Assembly: GCA_029844215.1 (NCBI GenBank)
Contig: CM056733.1
Coordinates: forward strand, 38,944,642-39,008,641
Direction of reading: 5' to 3'
Origin: Przewalskia tangutica
Taxonomy: Eukaryota > Streptophyta > Magnoliopsida > Solanales > Solanaceae
DNA: 64,000 nucleotides
The stretch's first letter is position 1. Each line of letters opens with the position of its first letter. Positions 54,210 through 64,000 of this stretch are shown in pieces. A model generated the notes under the pieces. It worked only from the letters and a program-made list of their open reading frames with translations, did not search any database and was not told where the DNA came from. The translations under genes and the position numbers were made by a program.

Positions 54210-57200
54210 TGTTACACCCCGTAAATTCAAGAAGATAAGATAAGAACATACCATGGAATATAAGATTTGAAAGTGGAAAGATAAGTGGACAAACATGTGT
54301 TGGATGGATTTTGAGTCTACCTTGGAGTGTTGTACCCCAGTTGTTAAGAATTTCGAGGTGTTTAAAAAGCCTAGTGTGTAGTCCGTTAAATCTAGTTCCG
54401 AACGCAACAAACCGTTCGTCGATAGGACATCGGAGTCAAAAATTATGGAAATTTCATGTTTGGTGCGCAGTCAGGAAAAACAGTGGTTTCGGTTCGAAGT
54501 ACAGCGTGGCCGAATGCAGGTCGCGGCACGGAATGCGGGTAATTATTCTGAGTGGGCGCATGGCCGTGGCGGGATTTTTCTGCGGTAAAGGGCGAAAATC
54601 AGGGGATATTTTGTTAAAAGCCTATGGGAGGGTGACAAGTGTCCCTCCCATCCTTTTGACCAGGAAAGGGGCCTATTTTAGGGTCAAGTCTTGGAAGACT
54701 TGGCCATTTCATTTTGAAAACCCTCCCAAGAACTCCTCTCCCTTCTCTCTAGATTTTGAAGAAAACCTAGCCTAAAGGGAAAATTGTTGGAGCGGCGGCA
54801 AGAAGGCAAACTGTGGGTGAACTTGTGGGAAGCGCTGGTGGGCGTAGTTGACGGGAAAGAAGTGGAAGAAGAAGGGCTTTTGTGGGCTATTCCGAAAGGT
54901 AAAAGTTTCCCCTTCTCTTGGATATGAGTTAATACTTGTTATAGTAGTTTAGAAATGAGCCTGAGGCTGTTAGATTTAAGTTTGAATAGATTTGGATCTT
55001 GTTGTCTTGTTGAGAACCGAAATGGGCATGTTATCCTTAAGATTGTAACTTCAATTGGATTACTAATTTAGGCGTCACATGTTGTAAAGGGGGATTTTAG
55101 TTGTTGAAGATGCCTAGGGCTAGATATCATGTTAGACCTAAGAACTTGGATTGGAAAAGAGTTGAAAGGGGTTAGGATTGGTTATATTGTTGGCCAAGAA
55201 TGGCATGGAAATTATTGGGTTATTTTTTGTTATTGTGGTGCGGAATATTACACGTATTGTTAGGCGTGTAATCCCCTTGTATTTGCTGAATTGATTGAGC
55301 CTTAAATGTGGCGTTGGTTATTGAATTTCGGCCTTGAAAAAGGTGGAATAGTAAGTAGAAACAAAGGAAGTGCCGTCCAAATTTCCGTAGAATGTAGGGA
55401 CCTTGCACTTAGTTATTCTACGTTCGAAGCTAGAGATTGATAGACGTTTTATGACCCTTATAGGATTGAAGTACTACGAGTAGCATATTCTACTTAAGGG
55501 AGATAGTACTGTGGAGCATTTTGCTAACCGTCGATAATCGTCGCGAGGTATGTGATTCTTCCTATCCTCTTCAGCATGATTATTTGTGAAATATATAGTG
55601 CAGTAGATGCATGTGTGTTAAAGGAATTTGATTTCCCTTGTTGTGCCTTGACTTGTTATGAAGTGTAAAAGTCTTGATTGTTTGAAAAAGTAGGAAAATC
55701 TTATTCGTTAGTAATGGGTACTCGGTGGTTAAAGAATATGCCCTCTTGGTCTCATAAGGGCTTATAGTTGTAATTGGTTGGTTTAAAACATAAAGTGTTA
55801 TAACGGCTTTATGGGAAGTTTGTTATAACCACTTTATGTAGGTAAAAGAATGGTTTGTTGATTTCAAAAGATAAGAGACTTGACTTATAATTGACCTAAA
55901 TGGTGTTGAAAAGTGTGAAACCTCATTCGTGAGAAATGAGTACTTGGTTTTTTTAAAAGAATAATGTTATATAAATTTCGGAAATGGGAATAAGAATTTA
56001 ACAAGTCAATGCAGCGTTAATAAAGGAAAAAGTAATGACAATTAATCATATTAAAACCAGTAGAAACCTCCATCTGCATAGAAGCTAAGATAAGACAAAA
56101 TTGTGTTACATTTCCTAGGTCATGGCTGCTCTAATAAGAATTATTGTAATCAAGTTTTGATCTTCTTATAAATTCCAAAGTAAGGAACTTGATTTCTAAA
56201 AGAAAAGAGACTTGAGAATTTGAAGTGTTTTGGTCTAAAAGAAAGGCATGGTTTTGTCTTGAATTATTTTAAAACATAAAGTATTATAATAGCTTTATGG
56301 GAAGTTAGTTATAACGACTTTATGGAAAATAAAAGAATGGATTCATTATTGGATTTAAAATGGTAACTTGATTTTGGGAAAAGAGAAGTAACTTGTTTTC
56401 AAATATTGAACTCTTTGTGATGGGAAAACATAAGTGGCTTGGTTATAAAAGGTAGGAGTACCTTGATCTTAAAGGGGTTAGATACTTGGGTTTTAATGGT
56501 ATACTTGACGTTGTGTTAAGAAGTGTGTAAAGTACCTTGAGTGGTGTGTAACTTGCCTATGCTTGGTTGATATAGCCTTGTTGTGCAAGGGTGTGATTTG
56601 TGCCACCGAGTCTCTCGATGGAGGGCCGGCTATCTGTTTTTTTTTATTGGACATACTGACACGTTGGGTAGCCCACGGGTATGCTTCCACAGTGAGTATC
56701 CTCTTGTTATTTGTTTGGACATACTGACACGTTGGGTAGCCCACGGGTATGCTTCCGATGAGTATCCTCTTGTTATTTGTTTGGACATCGACACGTTGGG
56801 TAGCCCATGGGTATGCTTCCACAGTGAGTATTATCTTGTTAGTTGTTTGGACATACCGACACGTTGGGTGGCCCACGGGTATGCTTCCACAGGGATTGTT
56901 ATCTTGTTATCTCCTTTGGGCATACCGACACGTTGGATGGTCCACGGGTATGGGCCCACTAGGACGGTTCCAGGGCCATGCTTATACCGAGGTGAGATGC
57001 CGGAGCATGCGGCCATTGTGCGGGTTAAATTCCCGGGTTGTATTTGAGTGATGATTTCACGGGCATGAGTCCCTAACTTGACATGACTGCTTATATGTTG
57101 TGTACTGTAGTTTGGTTATCATGCATGCCTCATGCTTTTATAGACTATTATGATTTCATTTACAGTATTTTTCAGTTTCACATACTTGGTACCTGTTGTA

Positions 57201-57308
57201 CTGACCTCCTTCGGGGGGCTGCGTTCATGCCGCAGGTTGAGGTACATAGCTTCCTGATCCGCACTCTTAGGATCTCTGTTCGGTTCTCGGAAAGCTCCAT
57301 ATCTCCGG
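54210..57308 (+). repeat. 3' LTR of E, truncated
   Basis: It begins TGTTACACCCCGTAAATTC and runs colinearly with the other A/E LTRs to CTCCATATCTCCGG, then stops. About 300 bp of U5, including the GTCGTGACA end, is missing. It contains five subrepeats (about 56649-56990), two inverted-repeat modules (about 55786-55840 and 56270-56325) and a one-mismatch hairpin at 54682-54705. Confidence 0.9.
56640..56995 (+). repeat. Tandem subrepeats in E 3' LTR
   Basis: Units start at about 56649, 56717, 56783, 56849 and 56918. That is five, against four in the 5' LTR. Confidence 0.8.
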
Positions 57309-57889
57309 ACATATATATATATACAACCGAAGCAGTTGTCTCCTTTCCTTTACAAACTGACCCACAATGTGTGACTACAGACCTCTAAGAGTTTTAACAT
57401 AACAACTGTGGCGGGACAGGGCCCCGCCATACCCCTGAATATACATGAATCTACAACCTCAGGAAAAACCGTACCAAGAGATAAGCCTCCGGAGCAAATG
57501 GAGCTTTTTCCCAGCGAACGAGATCCTAGAGCAAGGATCACCAACACAGGTACCTAAAACTGCGGGCATGAACGCAGCCCCGAAGGGGTCGATACAACAG
57601 TGCGAATATGGAGCAGAAATAACGTCTGATAAACAGATCATAATCGTACAAAGAATGACAGGGACAAGTATAAAAATACATACCAGATCCTGCCGTGTCA
57701 TTACCACTTATGAACTTAATCGTACCTTATTATCTTTTCCCATTTTCAATAAAAGTTATAGTAACATTCTTATGCACATGATTAGGAAAAATCATTAAGT
57801 TCATTACCATATAACTTACTTATCTTTCATAACCTAATCCGGCCCCTTATGGAGGACGATATACTACCCTACCAACTGGGACACGATCA

Positions 57890-58580
57890 AGTCACACAAA
57901 TATCAAAGCGTGCCCGTGGAATCCCCCATCACTGCCGACAGCTATAAGTGTAAAATATAACCATGTGACGCGCCCGTGGCATCCCACCTCACTGTCGGCG
58001 TACACATACACAACATATATATATATATCTCCTGCCCGTGGAATCACATCATGCCGGCGTAGGTGTAACATATAACCATGTGACGCGCCCGTGGCATCCC
58101 ACCTCACTGTCGGCGTACACATACACAACACACATATATATATATACATATATATAGCGCGGCCGCATGTCCCGGAATCCTACATCGTATAAGCATGGCC
58201 ATGCGTGCCTGGCATCCTCATCGTGAGTGCGGTCTTCGTGGAGCTAGCCCATGGAGTAATAATATAACATGATCGCATGCCCCGGAATCCCACATCGTAT
58301 AAGCATGGCCATGGAGTAATAAAACACGCGGGCATCTAACGCGATCTCGGCTGCATGCCCCGGCATCCCTCATCGTATAAGCATGGCCAAGATCAATCAC
58401 AATGGAAGCATACCCGTGGAATCCCCCGTCACTGCCGGTACGTCCAATAAAATGTTCGGGCATCTAACCCGCATCCTGGTCACATGCCCCAGAATCCCAC
58501 ATCGTATAAGCATGTCCAAGGATCAATCATAATGGAAGCATACCCGTGGAATCCCACATCACTGTCGGTACGTCCAAGTA
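57890..58580 (-). repeat. Minisatellite-like subrepeats in inverted LTR
   Basis: CCCGTGGAATCCCAC or CCCGTGGCATCCCAC is followed by TCACTGTCGG at about 57914, 57975, 58036, 58089, 58411 and 58543. CCCCGGAATCCCACATCGTA followed by TAAGCATGGCC recurs at about 58170, 58280, 58358 and 58488. A 115-bp unit with AACCATGTGACGCGCCCGTG repeats at 57959 and 58074. (AT)n tracts sit at 58015-58030 and 58133-58157. The complement (ACGGGTATGCTTCC) links these to the A/E subrepeats. Confidence 0.8.
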
Positions 58581-59004
58581 AACTTACAACCAGCCAGCCG
58601 ACCCTCCAACTGAGAGACACGACAACGTAGACATATAATACTTGCACTCAAAGCTATCACAAGCAAACCTAGGCAAGTTCATTAAACCTTTAGACTTCCA
58701 TTTTTATAAACTCATGGCACTTTCGTTTCACACATAAAAATCCGGGAATTTAACCCCAAGTACTACGTGCTTACATTCTTTTCAAAAGATTCCTTTTCCT
58801 ATAAAACCCCAAGATACTAACCCCCGTAGTATCAAGGCTTGTGTACATTTCACATAAGTCACTATACTTTAGAAATACATTTCTCGGCTTCTAAATCAAG
58901 TGACCCTTACCTTAAAGCTTTAAGCAAGTGATACACTTAAATCAAATTGCCCTTCCTTAATTCAAGTTATTCTTTGATTACTTTATTAGAGAAAACCATT
59001 CTCT

Positions 59005-59065
59005 TAACCTTCCATAAAGCCGTTATAACCAACTTCCCATAAAGTCGTTATAACCCTTTATGGTT
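59005..59065. repeat. LTR inverted-repeat module in inverted fragment
   Basis: CATAAAGCCGTTATAACC, AACTTCCCATAAAG and GTTATAACCCTTTATG are the complement of the module in A, B, E and F. A second, weaker copy is at about 59277-59332. Confidence 0.7.
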
Positions 59066-59519
59066 TTAGACAAACCCATTCCTTTTATAACCAAGAGACT
59101 TATACTTTTTTAAAACCAAGTATTATATATTTTCGAATCAATTCTCTTAACTTTCAAAGTACAATTAGTCTCTTAACCTTTAGAAATCAAGTGACTCCTT
59201 TTATTATAAAACCTTAGGCAATTGATGCCTAAAAATCAAGTTGCCTATTCATTAAAAAAACAAGTCATTTATCTTTCCATAAAGCAAATATAACCAACTT
59301 CCCATAAAGCCGTTATATTCACTTTATACCTTAGCCAAATACAATTTCCTATCCAAGGGACTCATACGTTTAAAACGGAACAAGTATCACATACTTTAAA
59401 ACTCTTCAAGTCCCTTAACTTAATAAAACATTAGACATCCTTAATACTTTCAAAGAAGTGAGTTATTCTCCTAACTCATCCGACTTGGCTATTCATAAAA
59501 CTAGTAAAGGATATCAAGG

Positions 59520-62500
59520 TGTTATACCCCGTATTTCCAGAGTATGTACGTGAGGACGTACGTACAAAAGTTTGAGCCTTAAATTAGGCAAGGGGCGAAA
59601 ATTTTGTTCACAACCCCCGAAAAGAATTGTTTTTCGACGAAACGTTTTCCAAACTTTGCGAAGTGAAAATTACGGTTGCGACATTTATTATTTTTGCGGA
59701 TTTTTCCGAGAGATGAAATATTTTGGACCAATGAGAGGGCGACACTTGTCACCCTCAAGTGGACGGATGTGGTGGCGGATTGGGTGCACGTTTTGTGCCA
59801 TGTTTTGTGGCCTAAACCATGGGTCAATGTTTGGAGTGAATTGAGGAGTAGATGGCTAGGGGGCACTTGGGCAAATCCTCACCCTCCACTTGCCCACCAC
59901 TTGTCTTGATCTTGTCCATTGGTTTCCCTATAAATACCCCCTTAGTTGAAGACTTCTTCATCCACTCCACACTTTTCCAAGTCTTGAAAATCCTCCCCCC
60001 TTCTTCTTGTTGCTCTCGTCCAAAGAGCACCCCTCCCCCTTTGTGAGGCCTTTTGGCCGAGAAGTACTCCCCCCCTTCCTTTGTGGTGCTAGCCGAAAGT
60101 ACCCCCCCTACCTTGAGTTGTTCTCGTGAAATACACCCCCCCCTTGGTAGAAAAGTATTCTCCAAGTATTGTTACTATTCCAAAATACCTTGGCCCAAAT
60201 ACCTTGTAGTATTCCAAGGTTACCGCTATACTAAAAGCCCAGAAATACTATTATACTTTCCTTCAGTCACAAAACGAAACCCTTAGGAAAATCTTCATAG
60301 TTGGTTGAAGTATTAAGAAGAAGTTGTGTAGAACTTCTAAGGGTTGTTCGGAGCGGGTTGGAGCACTCAGAGTAGGAGCTAAACGTTGCTCAGGATCGAC
60401 ATTTAAACTTGGATAATTTTGGGCTTATCGAGGTAAATACTCTTGTCCTTATATTGTAATCGGAAATTACATACTGTAGTAGTATAGAATTGAACTGTAA
60501 TAGAAGGATATTACAGAAAAGAATTGAACTGAAATCACTTCAGAAGAATATTAAAGAAGAAGATTAAACTGTACTTACATAGGATTGTATTTACAGTAGA
60601 CTTGTGTAGCTTAGCGGGTAGGGAAGTGCTGCCCAATTTTTTCCGTAGAATAGAGAACCCTCTGCTTAGAATATTCTACAGAGTAGTCTAGACGTTGATA
60701 GACGTATATGCCTTTATAGGTTGAAAGTTCTGCGAGTAACATGTTATACTTGAAAGGTGGACAAGGCTAGCCGGGTTATAGCGGTGGAGCATTTTGCTAT
60801 TAGTCGATAATCGTCGCGAGGTATGTGATTCTTCCTATCCTCTTGAGCATGATATTTTAAAAGAATATATATATAGTACGGTAGACGTACGTGTGTTAAC
60901 TGAACGTGGTTTTACTCCGATGTCTTTTGACTTGAGTTTTAATAATAAGAATCTTGAAGTATTTCAAAAGAATTAAGAAACCTTTTTGAAAGAAGAGTAA
61001 TACTTGGTTTTAAAAGCTTAAGAGTTATACTAGCTTTATGGGAAGTTAGGTATAACGACTTAAGAGAGATAAAAAGGATGGTTTATTGATTTTAGAAGTT
61101 AAGAGACTTGATCTTAAAAGATAAGAGACTTGACTTAATTGAATTAATATTAAATTTGTTAAAAAATGTGAAACCTCATTCGTGAGTAATAAGTACTTGG
61201 TTTGTAAAGGAATAATGTTTTACTGATTTCGGAAATCAGAATAAGTATCGAACAAACCACTGCAGCGTTAATAAAGGGAAATGTTTTGACTAATTAAGTA
61301 TTATTAAAATCAGTAGAAACCTCCATCTGCATAGAAGCTAAGATGAGGCAAAATGATATTACATTTCCTAGATCATGGCTGCTTTATTAAGATTGTTATG
61401 AACAGGAATAACCTACTCACACCTAAGGCATATGTTCTCAGATTGTTTTAAAAGAGAATTATTTTATTAAGTGATTAAAATTATGAACTACGAAACCTTT
61501 CGAAAATGAGAAACTTGAGCATTTGAAATTAGGCAAACTTGAACGTTTGAATAATAATGTTGTTACTTGATTTTACAAAGGGAAGTGTTTTGGTTTACTT
61601 AAAAAGATAGTCACTCTATTTCTATACTACGGGTATTGTGTGACTTTTGTGAAAGAAACGGATCTTTTAAAGAGTTAATGTATGAAGTACTTTGGGGATA
61701 AAAACCCGAACTTGTTAACATAAAGTAGAAAGTACCTTGTGTGAATAACTTGATTGTGTTGGTTTGTGATAGCCTTGTAATACTTTCTTGTTGCTTTGAT
61801 AGGTAAACATGTTAGGATGCTACATGTGTTAGTATCTTGTGATGTTTGTGTAAAGGGGTTTCCCATGATTGTGCTTATGTTGTTTAACGATAAGCCGTTA
61901 TGATAGTATTGTACCACTCACCTCTTGACATGATACCGGGGTTAGGCGCCTCCGACGCGGGTATAGCTCAGCGATGCAGGACTATGATTCGAGAATACCT
62001 CATGCGGGTCCAGGGACCTATGCGCGAGCTACGAGTTCCGTGTTAGCGCGCCTATATGGTCACGCGGTGCATGTGGCCACGCGATCGCGAGTCGGTGATC
62101 ACGCCGGAGTAGCTACCCTCGATGCGGAATACCTCACGCGGCCTATGTGAGTGGCCTATGCGAGTCGCGGAAGTTCCAGGACTAGACGCCGACATTTGAT
62201 ATCGGGCGAGTGGCGGCCGATCATGTGGCTTCAGACAGCACCTCGTGATACGCTTTATGACTTTGTTGCATCGTGGGTTTTAGTAGTCGGCTGCCTTCGC
62301 ACTTACCCCGACGGTTTTAGTATGACACGTGGGACACGTGTTCATGTATTCCTTGGTGCTTTTATATCATAGATCACGGCGGTGAGGAAGGTATTCCACG
62401 CATGATTGATGTTGTGGGCGTGAGACCCATAGTTATATTTGAGTGATGACTTTGAGGCGTGAGTCTCTCGACTTGACATGATCGCTATTTATCAGTGAAT

Positions 62501-62991
62501 CGTAGTTTGCTATCATATATGTCTCCCGCTTTATATAGACTACTATGATTTCGTTTCTGATTTTCACTTCACATACTTGGTACTGTTATGCGACCTCCTT
62601 CGTGAGCTGCGTCATGCCGCAGTAGAGGTACATCGCTTGTTGATCCTCGCTCTTAGGGTCACGATTAGCGTTTGGGAAGCTCCGTTTCCCGAGGCTTATT
62701 CGGGTATAGTCCCCGTTGTAGGTACTTACATTCAGGGGTATGGCGGGGCCCTGTCCCGCCATTGTTGTTATATCATTCTTAGAGGTATGTAGTACTGTTG
62801 TGGGCAGAGTTTGTAAAAAGGATGTAACTGTTCGGATTTAAGTTTTTATATATTTATGTCGAAAGGCAACTTTTCTCAGAAGACTGTTTTACACTTCATA
62901 TTATTTCATGTCTTGTTTTATGTTCCGCTGATTACTGACGATATCTACTGGGTGCCTGTAGGCACGACCACAGCCCGGTTCGGTCGTGACA
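59520..62991 (+). repeat. 5' LTR of element G
   Basis: It is 3472 bp, from TGTTATACCCCGTATTTCC to CGGTCGTGACA. GACACTTGTC is at 59741-59750, the TATA box at 59929-59936, a half module (GAGTTATACTAGCTTTATGG, then GAAGTTAGGTATAAC) at about 61020-61063, the block GTAGAAACCTCCATCTGCAT at about 61314, and TATGCGG-type repeats at 61940-62240. Confidence 0.9.
59929..59936 (+). promoter_or_regulatory. TATA box of G 5' LTR
   Basis: TATAAATA in TTTCCCTATAAATACCCCCT, about 410 bp into the LTR, as in B and F. Confidence 0.75.
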
Positions 62992-62995
62992 AAAG

Positions 62996-63007
62996 TGGTA
63001 TCGAGCG
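62996..63007 (+). other. Primer-binding site of G, variant
   Basis: TGGTATCGAGCG, four bases after the LTR. It compares with TGGTATCAGAGC in A, C, D and E, and with TGGTATCGAAGC in B and F. Confidence 0.75.
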
Positions 63008-63050
63008 ATTAATCCTGAAAGTGTCTACAGACCGTATCTAGTAGAGTCTT

Positions 63051-63084
63051 GATTATCGGTGTGTTGTGCACCACACCAATAATC
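63051..63084 (+). other. Post-PBS hairpin of G (best-formed copy)
   Basis: The left arm GATTATCGGTGTG and right arm CACACCAATAATC pair over 12 of 13 positions (one C/A mismatch). The eight-base loop is TTGTGCAC, containing the self-complementary GTGCAC. This copy is the clearest form of the structure. Confidence 0.85.
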
Positions 63085-63194
63085 AGGAGGCTATAGGATA
63101 TTTAGGATTGGTTTCCATTCTTCTCACTCTGAGATCGTGCTTAGAGTTGTGTTATAAGTTGGACCCCCCTAACATATTTCTTTCCCTTACCATT

Positions 63195-64000
63195 ATGCCT
63201 CCGCGTAAGGCAACCCGCCTGAAGCGGCAAGGCAAATGGCGAGTCGCGAGTAGAGCACAGAGGGTTACTACGGCACATGCCCAATCATCACCTGAGGTGG
63301 TGCTTCATTCGGGGAGTTCTGCGACGACACCAGTCCCAGCAGAGTCTAGCGTAGCGGCAGCAATTCCATCATGCCATGATATTTGAACCTTCACCAACGA
63401 TGGCGAGGAAGTATGGATTGCAAAGAGACGACCCTGTTACTAGCTATGGAGTTAGCAACCAGAGAGTATTTTATGTACCGACTTATCACGGGTCTTGATG
63501 ACTATCTAAGAGAGGGTTGTGCAAGAGTAGCTCTTCATCGAGCTTGAGCATGGCTCGCAGACGCCATTACGCAAGCCGAGAAACGTAGAGATCGACGGGT
63601 TGACCAAGATCGCGAAGAGGCCGTAACAACAGTGGTCCTTGGTAACTTTCGAGGCGAATCACCTCAAAGATCGATCGATACGCCTCCGCCAATGCAGAGT
63701 GGTCCTCCGCACTTCGGGACGCTCGAGGTATGCCGAGTTGGTCGAGCCGTGGCTTCGATTCACAGATACACGAGTTCCACCACCGGATTCGATTTTCCTC
63801 GGTATTCACACTGCAGGCGCCATCCCGGAATGTCGTCTTTTGTGGACGATGTTTTACTGCGTCGCCGGCCATGTGGTCGAAAAGATGTCCTAGTAGGAAG
63901 GATGCAAGTAGGAGGACTCACCTACCAGATCGATTCATGATTCAGTGGCTCGGAGAGGAAGGGGTGTTAGCCAGAGGAGGCCACCCCCACCTCGGTGTTG
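63195..64000 (+). pseudogene. gag of element G, partial
   Basis: The start is the ATG at 63195 (MPPRKATRLKRQGKWRVASR), the usual basic N-terminus of Tekay/Del gag. The first frame stops at 63386. Later pieces include LDDYLREGCARVALH-like coding (about 63495-63545), RRHYASRETVEIDG-type basic residues and a damaged knuckle at 63840-63895 (YCVAGHVVEKM, where CX2CX4HX4C is expected). Gag continues beyond the window edge. Frame breaks are few and short, so true coding potential is uncertain. Confidence 0.75.

Larger units (their letters stand above)
20438..57308 (+). mobile_element. Element E, non-autonomous Ty3/gypsy, hosts C and F
   Basis: E is the same family as A. Its 5' LTR is split by C, its leader is split by F, and its 3' LTR is truncated. 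Without nested DNA about 8.2 kb remains, with about 1.7 kb internal carrying gag but no PR, RT, RNase H or integrase core. It is inserted in the protease/gag spacer of Z (left flank GCTAC at 20433-20437). The right target copy is lost. Confidence 0.88.
57309..59519 (-). repeat. Inverted LTR fragment, U5 end missing
   Basis: Read on the minus strand this resembles the R/U5 part of an LTR: inverted-repeat modules, a subrepeat cluster, CCTTCGGGGCTGCGTTCATG, GGGTATGGCGGGGCCCTGTC and an (AT)n tract, in the same order as the A/E and C/D LTRs. It lacks the terminal GTCGTGACA (deleted at 57309), and its U3 is cut off by G at 59520. It could be the 5' LTR of Z, whose orientation fits, or part of another element. 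Sequence alone does not decide. Confidence 0.7.
59520..64000 (+). mobile_element. Element G, 5' part, Ty3/gypsy
   Basis: A complete 5' LTR, PBS, leader and the start of gag are present, and the element runs past the window end. It is inserted in the inverted LTR fragment (left flank CAAGG at 59515-59519). Its LTR is B/F-like but clearly diverged. Whether it has pol cannot be seen. Confidence 0.88.

Noticed and set aside
57890..58580. Centromeric satellite array
   Set aside because: The cluster is only about 700 bp, has mixed units and lies within LTR-like sequence. No long homogeneous array is present.
1..64000. RIP-like or deamination-driven decay
   Set aside because: Differences between copies are short permutations and gaps at CAG/CTG/CCG, not a C-to-T excess.

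Overview
This window is plant nuclear heterochromatin made almost wholly of nested Ty3/gypsy LTR retrotransposons. I found no cellular gene. The evidence is: LTRs of 2.4-3.5 kb bounded by TGTTA(T/C)ACC or TGTAATACC and GTCGTGACA; primer-binding sites matching plant initiator-Met tRNA (TGGTATCAGAGC); polypurine tracts; and retropepsin, RT, RNase H, integrase and chromodomain motifs in Tekay/Del-type chromovirus order. Protein wording such as DVIMGMDWLASCYANVDC and the LTR ends remind me of Solanaceae repeats. That family call is recollection, not a search result.

Layout. Z, a minus-strand gag-pol fragment, is the oldest layer (1-1335 and 18984-20437). A (+, 1336-18983) sits in the RT region of Z and carries B (+, 4585-13959) inside its leader. 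E (+, 20438-57308) sits in the protease/gag region of Z. The 5' LTR of E is split by C (-, 23150-42503), whose gag is split by D (+, 29454-39067). The leader of E is split by F (+, 43276-52557). The 3' LTR of E is cut short at 57308 and joined to an inverted LTR fragment (57309-59519). G (+, 59520 to beyond the window end) follows. Nesting reaches four levels (Z > E > C > D).

Element types. C and D are full-length gag-pol chromoviruses. Only the PR-RT-RNase H part of C is nearly open, and even it has a frame break. A and E (about 8.2 kb without nested DNA, LTRs 3.2-3.5 kb, about 1.6 kb internal) and B and F (about 9.3 kb, LTRs about 3.35 kb, 2.6 kb internal) are large non-autonomous derivatives. 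They keep a gag remnant and the 3' tail of pol but lack PR-RT-RNase H. They share leader, tail and LTR modules with C, D and G, so an autonomous relative could mobilise them.

Most interesting signals. (1) A hairpin 45-60 nt downstream of every PBS has an apical GTGCAC self-complementary hexamer, as in a retroviral dimer-initiation site. (2) B and F inserted independently, five bases apart, in the 3' arm of that hairpin. (3) A second conserved hairpin abuts the polypurine tract of six elements. (4) Near-perfect inverted-repeat modules and a GACANNTGTC motif recur in the LTRs of several families. (5) Differences between repeat copies concentrate at CAG/CTG, often reading CAG as CGA, which looks like base-calling error at CHG-methylated cytosine. 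Many frameshifts here may therefore be assembly artefacts, so gene integrity is judged cautiously throughout.
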